From CAWIMX01 sp963837345 (GTDB lineage: Bacteria > Acidobacteriota > Vicinamibacteria > Vicinamibacterales > CAVVIG01), in NCBI GenBank assembly GCA_963837345.1, contig CAWIMX010000001.1, positions 372,001 through 436,000 of the forward strand: a stretch of 64,000 nt of DNA, written 5' to 3'. Position numbers and translations under genes: made by a program. The first letter of the stretch is position 1. Each line of letters begins with the position of its first letter. The notes beneath the pieces were generated by a model. The model saw only the letters and a list, made by a program, of their open reading frames with translations, made no database searches and was not told where the DNA came from. Positions 55,094-64,000 of the stretch are shown one piece after another.

Positions 55094-55804
55094 CAGGCCA
55101 CCGCCGATTTCAGTGCCGAGACGACCGACTCGAGGATCACACGCCCGTCGGTCACTGCCGAGAATCGGCTCGCAGGCCCGCTCGGGATGCGGCATCATGC
55201 CGAAGACATTGCGGCGCTCGTTGCAAATGCCCGCGATCCCGTTCACCGATCCGTTCGGATTCCAGTGCGCATCGACGCGACCCTCCGGATCGGTGTACCG
55301 GAGCACGACCTGACGGTGGTCCTCGATCCGCGCGAGCAGGTCGGGCGGCGCAAAGTAGTTCCCTTCACCGTGGCCGATCGGAATGCGCAGGACCTGGCCC
55401 ACGTGCGCGCCGCTGGTGAAGGGCGTGTCGGTGTGCTCCACGCGGACGTACACGTGTTCGCACCGGAACTGGAGGCTCTGGTTGCGCAGCATCGCGCCGG
55501 GCAGCAGGCCCGCTTCGAGCAGCACCTGGAAACCGTTGCAGATCCCGATCACCGGCCCGCCTCTCTCGGCGAAGTCGCGAACCGACGCCATCACCGGCGA
55601 AAAGCGCGCCATCGCGCCCGTGCGCAGGTAGTCGCCGTGGGCGAAGCCACCGGGCAGGATCAGGACGTCCGCCCCCTGCAGATCCGTGTCCTTGTGCCAG
55701 ATGAACGCCGCGTCCTGGCCAAGGACGTGCGTGGCCGCGTAGTACGCGTCGTGGTCGCAGTTGGAGCCGGGAAACACGATGACGCCGAACTTGGCGCGTG
55801 CCAT
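55093..55804 (-). CDS. purQ: Phosphoribosylformylglycinamidine synthase subunit PurQ, with one apparent +1 frameshift
   Basis: Glutaminase subunit: IVFPGSNCDHDAYYA, LPGGFAHGDYLR, the catalytic Cys in GICNGFQVLLEAGLLPG and the His/Glu pair in GMMPHPERACEP. After ILGSD an extra C at about 55150-55151 (GAC C GAC GGG) makes the original frame run on into purL as a false fusion. The other frame gives GRVILESVVSALKSAVA and a stop overlapping the purL ATG (TGATG), as expected for the family. Total length is a multiple of three plus one. Confidence 0.92.
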
Positions 55805-55812
55805 GGCCTGCT

Positions 55813-56052
55813 TCAGTCCACCTCGATCCGATAGCTCTCGATCACCGGATTGGCCAGGAGCTTGTCGGCCACTTCGGCGGCGAGCACCTTCGCCGCCGCG
55901 GCTTCGGTGGTCGCCAGATCCAGCTCGAAGTACTTGCCCTGCCGCACGTCCTCGACGCCGGCATACCCCAGCGAGCGGAGAGCCTCGGCGATCGTGCGCC
56001 CCTGGGGATCGAACACCGATGGCTTCAGCGTGACGAAGACGCGGGCTCGCAT
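55813..56052 (-). CDS. purS: Phosphoribosylformylglycinamidine synthase subunit PurS
   Basis: 79 residues, normal for PurS. ARVFVTLKPSVFDPQGRTI, SLGYAGVEDVRQGKYFELD and LANPVIESYRIEVD match the family. It bridges PurL and PurQ. The ATG lies inside the last 28 bases of purB. Confidence 0.96.
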   Translation of the reverse strand: MRARVFVTLKPSVFDPQGRTIAEALRSLGYAGVEDVRQGKYFELDLATTEAAAAKVLAAEVADKLLANPVIESYRIEVD

Positions 56053-57341
56053 GCAAACACTCTCGCAAAGATATCGTCCAGGTGCCTGAACTGCTCGTCG
56101 AGATCGAACGCGCGGCGGATGTCCTGAGGCGACAGGACGGCCGCCACCTCCGGATCGGCCCGCAGCAGCGCCTCGAAGTCCGCCGCCTCGGCGAACGAGC
56201 GCATGGCGTTGCGCTGCACCCACTCGTAGGCCTGCTCGCGCGAGATGCCTTTCCTGGCCAGCTCGAGCAGCACCGTGCCGGAAAACACGACCCCTCGGGA
56301 CCGATTCAGGTTCTCGCGCATGCGGTCGGGATACACCACCATGCCGGCCACGATCCGCGTGAAGCGCCGGAGCATGTGATCCAGGGCGATGAAGCTGTCA
56401 GGGAGGATCACCCGCTCCACTGAGGAATGCGAGATGTCGCGTTCGTGCCAGAGGGCGACATTCTCCATTGCGGCATGCGCATTGCCGCGCAGCAGGCGGG
56501 CCAGCCCGACCACCTGTTCGCAGCCGATCGGGTTGCGCTTGTGCGGCATCGCCGACGAGCCCTTCTGTCCCTTCGCGAACGGCTCCTCCACTTCGCCGAT
56601 CTCCGTCTTCTGCAGACCGCGGATTTCCAGGGCAAACGTCTCGAGCGAGGCGCCCGCGATCGCGAGCGCCGCGAGGAGCTCCGCGTGCCGATCGCGCTGG
56701 ATCACCTGCGACGCGACGGGCGAGGGCTCGAGCCCGAGCCGGCGGCAGACGGCCGCCTCGATCGTGGGCGGGAGATGGGCGAAGGTGCCGACCGCGCCGG
56801 AGAGCTTGCCGACGCGGACGACCTCGCGGGCACGCCGCAGCCGCTCGAGGTCACGGCCGATTTGCGCGTGCCAGAGCGCCAGCTTCAGCCCGAACGTCAT
56901 GGGTTCGGCATGCACCCCGTGCGTGCGGCCGATCATGGGCGTATGGCGATGCTCGTACGCCCGCGTGCGGACCGCTTCGGCCAGCGCGGCCACGTCGGCC
57001 AGGATCAGATCGCAGGCCTCGCGCATCTGCAGCGCCTGCGCCGTGTCGATCACGTCAGACGAGGTCAAGCCGAAGTGGAGCCAGCGGGCCGATGGCCCTA
57101 CATGTTCGGCGACCGCGGTGGTGAACGCGATGACGTCGTGTTGGGTGGTCTTCTCGATTTCCTCGATGCGCGCGATGTCGAACGCCGCCTTCTCGCGCAG
57201 GTCGCGGGCCGCGTCGGCGGGCACGACGCCGGCGTCGGCCATGGCATCGGCGGCCGCCAGTTCCACGAGCAGCCAGGTCTCGTACCGACGCTGGTCGCTC
57301 CAGATCCGGCCCATGTCCGGGTGGGTATATCTGGCGATCAT
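56025..57341 (-). CDS. purB: Adenylosuccinate lyase PurB
   Basis: 438 residues. Cleaves SAICAR and adenylosuccinate. Signature loop GSSAMPHKRNP is complete, with HFGLTSSDVIDTA, GRTHGVHAEP and RDISHSSVERVILPD. Overlaps the M16 peptidase gene upstream by 4 bases and purS downstream by 28. Confidence 0.98.
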   Translation of the reverse strand: MIARYTHPDMGRIWSDQRRYETWLLVELAAADAMADAGVVPADAARDLREKAAFDIARIEEIEKTTQHDVIAFTTAVAEHVGPSARWLHFGLTSSDVIDTAQALQMREACDLILADVAALAEAVRTRAYEHRHTPMIGRTHGVHAEPMTFGLKLALWHAQIGRDLERLRRAREVVRVGKLSGAVGTFAHLPPTIEAAVCRRLGLEPSPVASQVIQRDRHAELLAALAIAGASLETFALEIRGLQKTEIGEVEEPFAKGQKGSSAMPHKRNPIGCEQVVGLARLLRGNAHAAMENVALWHERDISHSSVERVILPDSFIALDHMLRRFTRIVAGMVVYPDRMRENLNRSRGVVFSGTVLLELARKGISREQAYEWVQRNAMRSFAEAADFEALLRADPEVAAVLSPQDIRRAFDLDEQFRHLDDIFARVFACEPASSSR

Positions 57342-58609
57342 TCCAGATCGAGCCGCTCGCCCGACAGCGTGAGCCCATTGACGGCGCCCAACACCGTCGC
57401 GGCGAGCGCGCCATGCCTGAACAAGTCGGTTGCCACGCGCTGCACCTCGGCCGTCGTGACCTTCTCGATGCCTTCGAGCGTTTCTTCGAAGCCCAGCTGG
57501 CGATCGAAGTAGATCTCCTGCCGCGCGAGGTGGGACATCCGGCTGGCCGTGCTCTCCAGGCTGAGCATCTGGCTGCCCTTCAAGTGGTCCTTGGCCCGCC
57601 GGAGCTCCTGATCGGGCACCGGGGTCCGCTTCAGCCCCCGCAGCTCCTCCACCACGACATCGATCAGCTCGCCCACCGCTTCGTTGGCGCAGCCGGCGTA
57701 CACCGTGAAGCTTCCGGCGTCGCGGTACGCGCTCAGGCCGCTGAACACCGCGTAGGCCAGCCCACGCTTCTCGCGGACGTTCTGAAACAGGCGCGAGCTC
57801 ATCGACCCGCCGAGCAGCGTGTTGAGCACGTAGCTCGAATACCGATCGTCGTGGTTCTGCGGATAGCTGGACGCGCCGAGGCAGACGTGGCTCTGCTCGA
57901 GCTCCTTGTTGCGAATCAGAATCTGCGGCACGACCGTCGGAGCCTCGTTCACGAACGGCGCGCCGGTCGTCGGCACGCTGGCAAACCGCTCCTCGACGAG
58001 CTCGCGGACGCGCGGGTGTTCGAGATTGCCGACCGCCGACACGATCAGGTTCGGCGCCGCGTACACGCGGCTGAAGTACTCCCGCAGAATCTCCGGCGTG
58101 AACGACTCGACCGTTTCGCGAATGCCGAGAATGGGCCGGCCCAACGGGTGATTCTGCCAGAACCCCTGGGTGAACAGCTCGTGGACGAGATCGTCGGGCG
58201 TGTCTTCGACCATCTTGATCTCTTCGAGCACCACCTTCTTCTCGCGCTCGACGTCCTCGGCGCTGAACGCCGGGTGAAGCACGATGTCCGACAGGATATC
58301 GAGCGCCAGCGGCAGGTGCTCGTCGAGCACCTTGATGTAGTAGCTGGCGTACTCCTTCGCCGTGAACGCGTCGAGCTGGCCTCCGATCGAGTCGATCGCC
58401 TGAGCGATGTCCTCCGCGGTCCGGGTCGCCGTGCCCTTGAACAGCATGTGCTCGACGAAATGCGCAATGCCGCCCTGTTCGGCGCTCTCGTGACGCGACC
58501 CGCGCGTCAGCCAGACACCGATACTGACGGAACGGACCTGCGTCATCCGCTCAGTGAGGAGACGGAGGCCGTTGTCGAGAACGTCCCGGACGATTAGCGG
58601 TTGCGACAA
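57338..58609 (-). CDS. M16-family zinc peptidase (processing-peptidase type)
   Basis: 423 residues. The inverted zinc motif is in GIAHFVEHMLFKGT, with the downstream Glu in the VVLEEIKMVEDTP helix; the R/Y pair of the C-terminal half is in LGGSMSSRLFQNVREKRGLAYAVFS (key part SSRLFQNVREKRGL). Cytosolic members resemble YmxG/MPP beta. The start is TTG. It is the first gene of the purine run and overlaps purB by 4 bases. Confidence 0.95.
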   Translation of the reverse strand: MSQPLIVRDVLDNGLRLLTERMTQVRSVSIGVWLTRGSRHESAEQGGIAHFVEHMLFKGTATRTAEDIAQAIDSIGGQLDAFTAKEYASYYIKVLDEHLPLALDILSDIVLHPAFSAEDVEREKKVVLEEIKMVEDTPDDLVHELFTQGFWQNHPLGRPILGIRETVESFTPEILREYFSRVYAAPNLIVSAVGNLEHPRVRELVEERFASVPTTGAPFVNEAPTVVPQILIRNKELEQSHVCLGASSYPQNHDDRYSSYVLNTLLGGSMSSRLFQNVREKRGLAYAVFSGLSAYRDAGSFTVYAGCANEAVGELIDVVVEELRGLKRTPVPDQELRRAKDHLKGSQMLSLESTASRMSHLARQEIYFDRQLGFEETLEGIEKVTTAEVQRVATDLFRHGALAATVLGAVNGLTLSGERLDLE

Positions 58610-58773
58610 GGTGACGCTCGCAGCAGGTTTGCACGGGGCCGGACGTGCCGCAAAGCATTGAGAGAGAAGACTTTACCGACCCGCAAACATTCTAACACGG
58701 GCGGCGCCGCCGGGCAAGACCGGCGAAGGTCGCCCGAACTGGAAAAACGCGCGCGGAGTTCGTATGCTGGCAA

Positions 58774-59877
58774 GTGACTCCCGTGGAAGAAGATACCGCA
58801 ATCACAACCCGCCCCGACCTTGCCGAATTCGACCGTCCGGCGCTCGAAGCCGCGCTGGAGGCGCGAGGCGTGGCGCGTTTTCGTGCGCGGCAGCTCTTCC
58901 GCTGGATCTACCGGCACGGCGTGACCAGCCTCGACGCGATGACGGATCTTCCGACCACCCTGCGGACCTCGATGGCGGAGGCGTTCGGCCTGTCGACGCC
59001 CGCGATCGAATCGCGGGAACGTTCGGTGGACGGGACCGAAAAATTTCTGCTGCGCCTCGCCGATGGGCGCCGAATCGAGTCGGTATTCATCCCCGACACT
59101 CCGGCGATGACGTTCTGTGTGTCGACCCAGGTCGGCTGCGCCATGGCGTGCGCCTTCTGCCTCACCGGCAAGATGGGACTGGTCAGGCACCTGACGGCCG
59201 GTGAAATCGCGGGCCAGGTGCGCGTGCTCGCCACGACCCTCGGGATGCTCGACACGCGCTTCAATGTCGTCCTCATGGGCATGGGCGAACCGCTGCACAA
59301 CTACGACGAGACGATGAAAGCGCTGAAAATCCTGGGCGACGAGCACGGGCTGGGCCTGCCGGCCAGGCGCGTGACGCTCTCGACGGTGGGCCTGCCGCGG
59401 GCGCTCGAGCGACTGACCCACGAACCGCAGATGCCGAACCTCGCCATCTCCCTCCATGCGCCGACCGACACGCGGCGTGGCGAACTGGTCCCGATCAACA
59501 GGAAATACCCCATCGAAGAGGTGCTGGCCGTCTGCCGTCGCTTTCCTCTCAAGCGGCGCCAGCGCATCACCTTCGAGTACGTGCTGCTTGCCGGCGTGAA
59601 CGATGCGCCCGACGACGCCCGGCGCCTCGCGACGCTGCTCGCGGGCCTGAAATCGAAGGTGAATCTGATCCCGTTGAACGCCGCGGCGGGCATTCCGTTC
59701 GAGCGGCCGAGCGAGGAATCCGTCGACCGTTTCGCTGCGATTCTGGCAGCTCGCCACGTGGTCGTCTCGGTCAGGAAGAGCCGCGGGCGCGACATTCGGG
59801 CGGCCTGCGGTCAGCTGCTCGTCGAGGGCCATCGCCCGTCGCCCGGCCAGCAGCTGGCGGCCGCCTTGACCGACTGA
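58774..59877 (+). CDS. rlmN: 23S rRNA (A2503)/tRNA (A37) C2-methyltransferase RlmN
   Basis: 367 residues from a GTG. Radical SAM cluster CAMACAFC (CxxxCxxC) in VGCAMACAFCLTGKMG, N-terminal RFRARQLFRWIYRHGV, GMGEPLHNYD, and the C-terminal VSVRKSRGRDIRAACGQL with the catalytic Cys. Divergent from the M16 gene across 164 bases. Confidence 0.97.
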   Translation: MTPVEEDTAITTRPDLAEFDRPALEAALEARGVARFRARQLFRWIYRHGVTSLDAMTDLPTTLRTSMAEAFGLSTPAIESRERSVDGTEKFLLRLADGRRIESVFIPDTPAMTFCVSTQVGCAMACAFCLTGKMGLVRHLTAGEIAGQVRVLATTLGMLDTRFNVVLMGMGEPLHNYDETMKALKILGDEHGLGLPARRVTLSTVGLPRALERLTHEPQMPNLAISLHAPTDTRRGELVPINRKYPIEEVLAVCRRFPLKRRQRITFEYVLLAGVNDAPDDARRLATLLAGLKSKVNLIPLNAAAGIPFERPSEESVDRFAAILAARHVVVSVRKSRGRDIRAACGQLLVEGHRPSPGQQLAAALTD

Positions 59878-59890
59878 GCCGCGCATGCGG

Positions 59891-60259
59891 CTACCCGCCC
59901 GCGTTCCAGTCGTGCACGAGGAACGAGAGCACGAGACTCACGAGCGACACCACCACTGCCCCCCAGAATGCCGGCCAGAAACCAGCCACATGAAAGCCCA
60001 GGCCGATCGCGGCTGCCAGCGAGCTCGTGAGCCACAACATCAGCCCGTTCACCACGAACGTGAACAGCCCCAGCGTCAGGAGAATGAGCGGGCACGTCAC
60101 GAGTTGGGTGAGCGGGCGCAAGATCGCGTTCACGACGCCGAAGATCAACGCGACCCCGAAGAGCCCCGCCGGGCCGGCCTGATAGACGACTCCAGGAACC
60201 AGCCGGGTCGCCACCCAGAGCGCCGCAGCGTTCACGATGAGCTTGACGATGAACCGCAT
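59891..60259 (-). CDS. Phage-holin-family-4 / YvlD-type membrane protein
   Basis: 122 residues, four helices (FIVKLIVNAAALWVATRLV, GLFGVALIFGVVNAIL, LTLGLFTFVVNGLMLWL, FWPAFWGAVVVSLVSLVLSFL). Internal NAILRPL and LILLTLGLFTFVVNGLML are the family hallmarks. Despite the family name these are chromosomal envelope proteins of unknown function. 9 bases after mtaB. Confidence 0.9.
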   Translation of the reverse strand: MRFIVKLIVNAAALWVATRLVPGVVYQAGPAGLFGVALIFGVVNAILRPLTQLVTCPLILLTLGLFTFVVNGLMLWLTSSLAAAIGLGFHVAGFWPAFWGAVVVSLVSLVLSFLVHDWNAGG

Positions 60260-60268
60260 GGACGCTCC

Positions 60269-61555
60269 CTATGGCCGCCAGTCGTCGGCACGCGAGGCGC
60301 CGCCGAGCCGGGCCTCGTCGGCCGGCACCTCGACACGCACGTATTCGTTCCGCTGACGACCCGGCGCGATCCGGACTCGCAGGTAGTTGTCGGTGACCAC
60401 GAGCGACCCATCCTCGATCGTCAGGCCGCGGCGCGTGGCTCCCGCCTGTGAGGCGCGGAAGCGTCCGGCAAGGCCGCGCCCGATCTCCCGGACACGTCGC
60501 GTGCGCTCGCGGATCACCGGCCCTGGCGAGCGCTCCTCCAACCGGGACGCGGCCGTGCCCGGACGATCGGAATACGGAAACACGTGCAGGTGCGTGAGTG
60601 GCGAGCGCTCCAGATACGACGTGAGGCACTCGAAGTCGCAATCGCTCTCGCCCGGAAAGCCGACGATGAGGTCGGTGCCCATCGCGGCGGAGGGAATGCG
60701 TGCGCGAATGTCGTCGACGAGCCGCGCGTACCGCTCGATCGTGTAGGGGCGCCGCATGGCCGCCAGCACCGCATTGCTGGCGTGCTGCAGCGGGAGGTGG
60801 AAATGCGGTGCCACGGTGGGGGCGACGGCGGCGAGACGCACGATCTCGGGCGTACAGTCCATGGGCTCGAGCGAGCTGATCCGAAAGAGCACGCCCATCC
60901 CCGTGCGTTCGGTGAGCCTGGCCAGCAGGGCGCCCAGCGAGCTCGGCGGCGTCAGATCGCGGCCGTATGAGCCTAGGTGCACGCCACTGAGCACGATTTC
61001 CTTGAAGCCGGCGGATGCGATGCGATCGACTTCCCGCTCGACGGCTCTCACGGGCAGGCTCGTCGGCGCGCCGCGTGTTTCGGGGATGATGCAGTACGTG
61101 CACGCTTCAGCACAGCCGTTCTGCACCCGCAGGGTGAAGGTGGTCCGGCCGGCGAACCCCGGCTCGAGCGGCGCCCCGCAGCTGCCCGCGCCCTCGCCGA
61201 ACCGCTCGGCGGTCGTCAACTCGGGCTCCGAGCCGAGGACGTCGACCAGGCGCGCCTTCGACGGATTCGGCACCACGCGCACGACGTTCGGCAGCGCGCG
61301 AACCGATGCGGCGTCGCGCGTCGCGTAACAGCCGGTCACGACAATCCGGACGTTTGGATTGACGCGCGCCACTCGACGGATGGTCTGGCGCGCCCCCTGA
61401 TCGGCGGTCGCCGTGACCGAGCACGTGTTGACGACGACAAGGTCGGCCGATTCCGCCGGTCCGCGAATGGCGCCCGCGGCCGACAGCGCTTCTTCGAGCG
61501 CGACGGAATCGGCCTGATTCACGCGACAGCCGAACGTGATGACGGAGTACTTCAC
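60269..61555 (-). CDS. mtaB: tRNA threonylcarbamoyladenosine methylthiotransferase MtaB
   Basis: 428 residues. Converts t6A37 to ms2t6A37. UPF0004 domain: TFGCRVNQADS, VNTCSVTATAD, VTGCYATRDA with the three Cys of the auxiliary cluster; radical SAM motif CAEACTYC; TRAM domain at the C-terminus. Starts GTG overlapping the purD stop (GTGA). Confidence 0.95.
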   Translation of the reverse strand: MKYSVITFGCRVNQADSVALEEALSAAGAIRGPAESADLVVVNTCSVTATADQGARQTIRRVARVNPNVRIVVTGCYATRDAASVRALPNVVRVVPNPSKARLVDVLGSEPELTTAERFGEGAGSCGAPLEPGFAGRTTFTLRVQNGCAEACTYCIIPETRGAPTSLPVRAVEREVDRIASAGFKEIVLSGVHLGSYGRDLTPPSSLGALLARLTERTGMGVLFRISSLEPMDCTPEIVRLAAVAPTVAPHFHLPLQHASNAVLAAMRRPYTIERYARLVDDIRARIPSAAMGTDLIVGFPGESDCDFECLTSYLERSPLTHLHVFPYSDRPGTAASRLEERSPGPVIRERTRRVREIGRGLAGRFRASQAGATRRGLTIEDGSLVVTDNYLRVRIAPGRQRNEYVRVEVPADEARLGGASRADDWRP

Positions 61556-62865
61556 GGTGCCTCTGTCGCGATCTGAGACGCCGCGGACGCTCCGGCAAGC
61601 GCTTTCTGACCGATGTCCCGGCGGAACTGCATGCCGTCGAAGTGGATTTTCGACACTCCCGCGTAGGCCCGGGTAATCGCGGTCCGAAAGTCGGCCCCCC
61701 GGCCCGTGACGGTGAGCACCCGACCGCCGGCGGTCACGAGGCGGCCGTCGGCCTCGGCCGTTGCCGCATGCCAGACCGCCACGTCCGGGATGCGCGCCGC
61801 TTCGTCGAGGCCGTCGATCGGCCGGCCGGATTCCGCCGATTCGGGGTATCCCCGCGACGCCAGCACGACCCCGACCATTCGATCCGCCGAGAGACGGCAC
61901 GTCGGGTTGGTCAGCGCGCCGTCGGCTGCCGCGGCCAGCAGCGGCTGCAAGGCTTCGTCGATGCGCGGCAGGATGACCTGCGCCTCCGGATCGCCCAGCC
62001 GGACGTTGAACTCGATCACCTTGGGTCCCTCGGGCGTGAGCATCAGTCCGACGTAGAGAAATCCCGCGAAGGGATGTCCGTCTGCGGCCATGCCGGCAAT
62101 GACAGGCGTGACGATCTCGCGCATGATCCGGGCACCGAGCGACGCGTCGACGAGCGGGCTCGGCGAGAACGCGCCCATGCCGCCCGTGTTCGGCCCGACA
62201 TCACCGTCGAAGATCCGCTTGTGATCTTGCGCCGTTCCGATCGGCAGCGCCCGGACGCCGTCGCTCAGCACGAAGAACGAGACCTCCGGACCGGTGAGGC
62301 ACTCCTCCACGACGAGCCGCTCGCCCGCCGCGCCGAACCGGCCGTCGCGCATGGCGGCGACGATGGCGCGCTCGGCCTCCACCAGCGTCTCGGCGATCAC
62401 CACGCCCTTGCCGGCGGCGAGACCATCGGCCTTGAGCACCACCGGAAAGCCGAACGCTCCCGTTCGCACGGCGGCAAGGGCCTCGTGCATGGCATCGCAC
62501 GTCTCGAAGCGCGCCGTCGGGACGAGGTGGCGGGCCATGAACGCCTTGGCGAATGCCTTACTCGACTCGAGCGCGGCGGCAGCCTTCGTGGGGCCGACGA
62601 TCGGTCGACCGGCCGCGACGAATCGATCGACGACCCCGAGGCTCAGCGGCAGTTCAGGACCGACAACGGTGAGGTCGACGCGCTCGCGCGCAGCGAGCTG
62701 GGCGAGGCCGTCGATATCGGTGGGCTTGACGTCGGCGATCCGGGCGTGGCGAGCCATCCCCGGATTTCCCGGGGCGGCGAGGATCTCCGAGACATCGGGG
62801 TCGGCGGCCAGCCGGGCGACGAGGGCGTGTTCCCTGGCTCCGCTACCGATAACCAGAAGTCTCAT
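61552..62865 (-). CDS. purD: Phosphoribosylamine-glycine ligase PurD
   Basis: 437 residues. ATP-grasp enzyme of step 2. VIGSGAREHALVARLA, VGPELPLSLGVVD, VVLKADGLAAGKGV, DHKRIFDGDVGPNTGGMGAFSPS and EFNVRLGDPEAQVILPRI follow in order. It lies apart from the purB-N run, coupled instead to mtaB. Divergent from rpsU over 182 bases. Confidence 0.98.
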   Translation of the reverse strand: MRLLVIGSGAREHALVARLAADPDVSEILAAPGNPGMARHARIADVKPTDIDGLAQLAARERVDLTVVGPELPLSLGVVDRFVAAGRPIVGPTKAAAALESSKAFAKAFMARHLVPTARFETCDAMHEALAAVRTGAFGFPVVLKADGLAAGKGVVIAETLVEAERAIVAAMRDGRFGAAGERLVVEECLTGPEVSFFVLSDGVRALPIGTAQDHKRIFDGDVGPNTGGMGAFSPSPLVDASLGARIMREIVTPVIAGMAADGHPFAGFLYVGLMLTPEGPKVIEFNVRLGDPEAQVILPRIDEALQPLLAAAADGALTNPTCRLSADRMVGVVLASRGYPESAESGRPIDGLDEAARIPDVAVWHAATAEADGRLVTAGGRVLTVTGRGADFRTAITRAYAGVSKIHFDGMQFRRDIGQKALAGASAASQIATEAP

Positions 62866-62930
62866 CAGCGAAAGGAGTTAGGGCGTGTGATGGCGCTGCA
62901 CACCCGCCGAGAATTCGCGGGACTATTTCG

Positions 62931-62959
62931 TTGACCTCGGCGGGGTTTGCGCCTAGAAT
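62931..62959 (+). promoter_or_regulatory. rpsU promoter
   Basis: TTGACC, 17-base spacer, TAGAAT, about 89 bases before the rpsU start. Confidence 0.75.
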
Positions 62960-63047
62960 CCGCCGTTACCGTGCTAGCCTAACATATTTGGATTGATGCA
63001 CTTGGGCATCGTTCGCTGCCAGTTGGTGTAGAGGGGGTGTAGGGAGA

Positions 63048-63245
63048 GTGGCTGAAGTGAAGATCCAGGACGGCGAGTCGATTGAGAGCGCGCTTCGCCG
63101 ATTCAAGCGGAAGGTCCAGCAGGAAGACATTATCAAGGACATCAAGAAACATTCCTTTTACCTCAAGCCCGGCGACAAGCGCCGGGCCAAGCAGGCGCTG
63201 GCGCGGAAGCGGAATCGGAAGAAGATGCGACGGGAGCTCGAGTAG
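63048..63245 (+). CDS. rpsU: Ribosomal protein bS21
   Basis: 65 residues from a GTG. ESIESALRRFKRKVQQEDII and KPGDKRRAKQALARKRNRKK are typical of bS21. It binds the 30S platform and aids initiation. AGGGAGA lies just before the start. Confidence 0.96.
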   Translation: MAEVKIQDGESIESALRRFKRKVQQEDIIKDIKKHSFYLKPGDKRRAKQALARKRNRKKMRRELE

Positions 63246-63267
63246 ACCGACCGACGAGGTGGGGGCG

Positions 63268-63576
63268 ATGGAGTTCCAGGACAGGATCCTCAGGTGCGTG
63301 GACTGTGGCGCCGAGTTCGTCTGGACGGCGGGAGAGCAGCAGTTCTTCGCCGACAAGAACTTCAAGAACGAGCCGAAGCGCTGCAAGGGCTGCAAGGCCA
63401 AGCGGGCCGGTCGACCAGCCGGCGCGACGATGGCGCGCGAGCGGGTCGAAACGGTGACGACGTGTTCGGCATGCGGGAAAGAAACGACGGTGCCGTTCCG
63501 TCCGACGCAGGGTCGCCCGGTCTTCTGCAAGGAGTGCTTCCAGTCCCGGAAATTCGCGGGCGCTGGCGGCCTCTAG
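63268..63576 (+). CDS. Zinc-ribbon domain protein
   Basis: 102 residues. Two ribbons: RCVDCGAEFVWTAGEQQFFADK with RCKGCKAKRAG, and TTCSACGKETTVPFRPTQGRPVFCKECF (key parts CSACGKE, FCKECF). This small CxxC protein is common and uncharacterised; nucleic-acid or ribosome binding is plausible next to rpsU. 22 bases after rpsU. Confidence 0.92.
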   Translation: MEFQDRILRCVDCGAEFVWTAGEQQFFADKNFKNEPKRCKGCKAKRAGRPAGATMARERVETVTTCSACGKETTVPFRPTQGRPVFCKECFQSRKFAGAGGL

Positions 63577-63612
63577 CGCTTCGGCTCTCCGCCTCGTTCT
63601 GACCCATGACAC

Positions 63613-63640
63613 CCGTTCGGCGACGGCGGGGGCCGAACGG
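63613..63640 (+). terminator. Weak terminator-like hairpin
   Basis: CCGTTCGGC and GCCGAACGG form a 9-pair stem, 37 bases after the zinc-ribbon stop. No T run follows. Confidence 0.4.
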
Positions 63641-63694
63641 CCCTCGTCGCGCCGGGTGTGTTAAGCTCACCGCGGTTCAAACTGGGAGGGTTTC

Positions 63695-64000
63695 TTGAAC
63701 ATCGAGGAACGCGTCGCCGGCGACGTGATGGTGCTCGACCTGAAGGGCCGCGTCACCCAGGGCGAGGGTGACGAGCTGCTCAAAGACAAGGTCAACAGCC
63801 TGGTGAACCAGGGCTACAAGAAGATATTGCTGAACCTGGCGGACGTCCCCTATATCGACAGCGCCGGCCTGGGGGAGATCGTGCGGACCTACACGACGGT
63901 CAGCCGCCAGGGCGGATCGCTGAAGCTGGTGAACCTCACGAAGCGCATCACCGATCTGCTGTCCATCACGAAACTGCTCACCGTCTTCGAGACCTTCGAG
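63695..64000 (+). CDS. STAS-domain anti-sigma-factor antagonist, C-terminus beyond window
   Basis: 102 codons, open at the window edge. Starts TTG with GGGAGGG upstream. MNIEERVAGDVMVLDLKGRV, the phosphorylatable serine in VPYIDSAGLGEIV and RQGGSLKLVNLTKRI match SpoIIAA/RsbV. Such proteins release sigma factors from kinase-type anti-sigma factors in a partner-switch. The partner kinase would be expected just past position 64000. Confidence 0.93.
   Translation, partial: MNIEERVAGDVMVLDLKGRVTQGEGDELLKDKVNSLVNQGYKKILLNLADVPYIDSAGLGEIVRTYTTVSRQGGSLKLVNLTKRITDLLSITKLLTVFETFE

Noticed and set aside
54092..55834. 580-codon plus-strand open frame opposite purL/purQ
   Set aside because: Shadow of purL and purQ; no ribosome site or domain.
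60269..61900. 543-codon reading of mtaB
   Set aside because: The first 115 codons are the shadow of purD; the GTG at the purD stop matches the family N-terminus.

Overview
This window is a high-GC bacterial chromosome segment that most likely comes from an Acidobacteriota, probably Vicinamibacteria (old subdivision 6). Three things point there. One is an 885-residue ADOP-type permease (acidobacterial duplicated orphan permease) driven by a PadR regulator. Another is a secreted subtilase whose C-terminal half is built from repeats of the form DNIVWGT. The last is the 16S V4 start, which carries a run of eight G. Species cannot be assigned from the sequence alone.

Layout. Positions 1-12847 are one long minus-strand series. 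In transcription order it runs queA, tRNA-Met(CAT), tilS, ftsH, folP, cdaA, cdaR, glmM, pdxJ, a TPR protein, a YHS protein, then a bacterial-microcompartment cluster: class II aldolase with a putative encapsulation tail, one BMC-H and three BMC-P shell proteins, and a D-2-hydroxyacid dehydrogenase cut by the window edge. Upstream lie the repeat subtilase coupled to a GNAT acetyltransferase (12883-16046), then fabH-ruvB-ruvA-ruvC-yebC, a methyltransferase, a membrane protein and a TrmH-type methyltransferase (16303-22787). The middle (22821-40201) is mixed: PadR-ADOP, AlkB, HupE-like protein, HrpB, a sulfur/methionine-sulfoxide group (msrB-msrA-cysH-cysC), BlaI with a truncated M56 sensor, bactofilin, an ECF sigma operon, an exported methyltransferase and metallo-beta-lactamase pair, and an ABC-2 exporter. 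One rRNA operon (16S-Ile-Ala-23S-5S, minus) fills 40224-46300. Then come tyrS, a Tat-exported phosphoesterase, a tightly overlapped purine cluster (M16 peptidase-purB-S-Q-L-F-HEAT-M-N), rlmN, a holin-like membrane protein, mtaB-purD, and rpsU-zinc-ribbon-STAS at the right edge.

Themes. Housekeeping genes are densely packed with ATGA/GTGA/TGATG overlaps. Five otherwise intact genes (tilS, folP, msrA, purL, purQ) each contain exactly one extra base, placed in or beside a short C run of the coding strand. This is most simply assembly or sequencing error, but the shared polarity deserves checking against reads. Other notable points are an intrinsic-terminator-like hairpin wrapped around the queA start codon, a perfect palindromic operator inside a near-consensus promoter that would make padR leaderless, facing G-quadruplex motifs at the start of a methyltransferase gene, and a broken M56 antirepressor gene beside an intact blaI.
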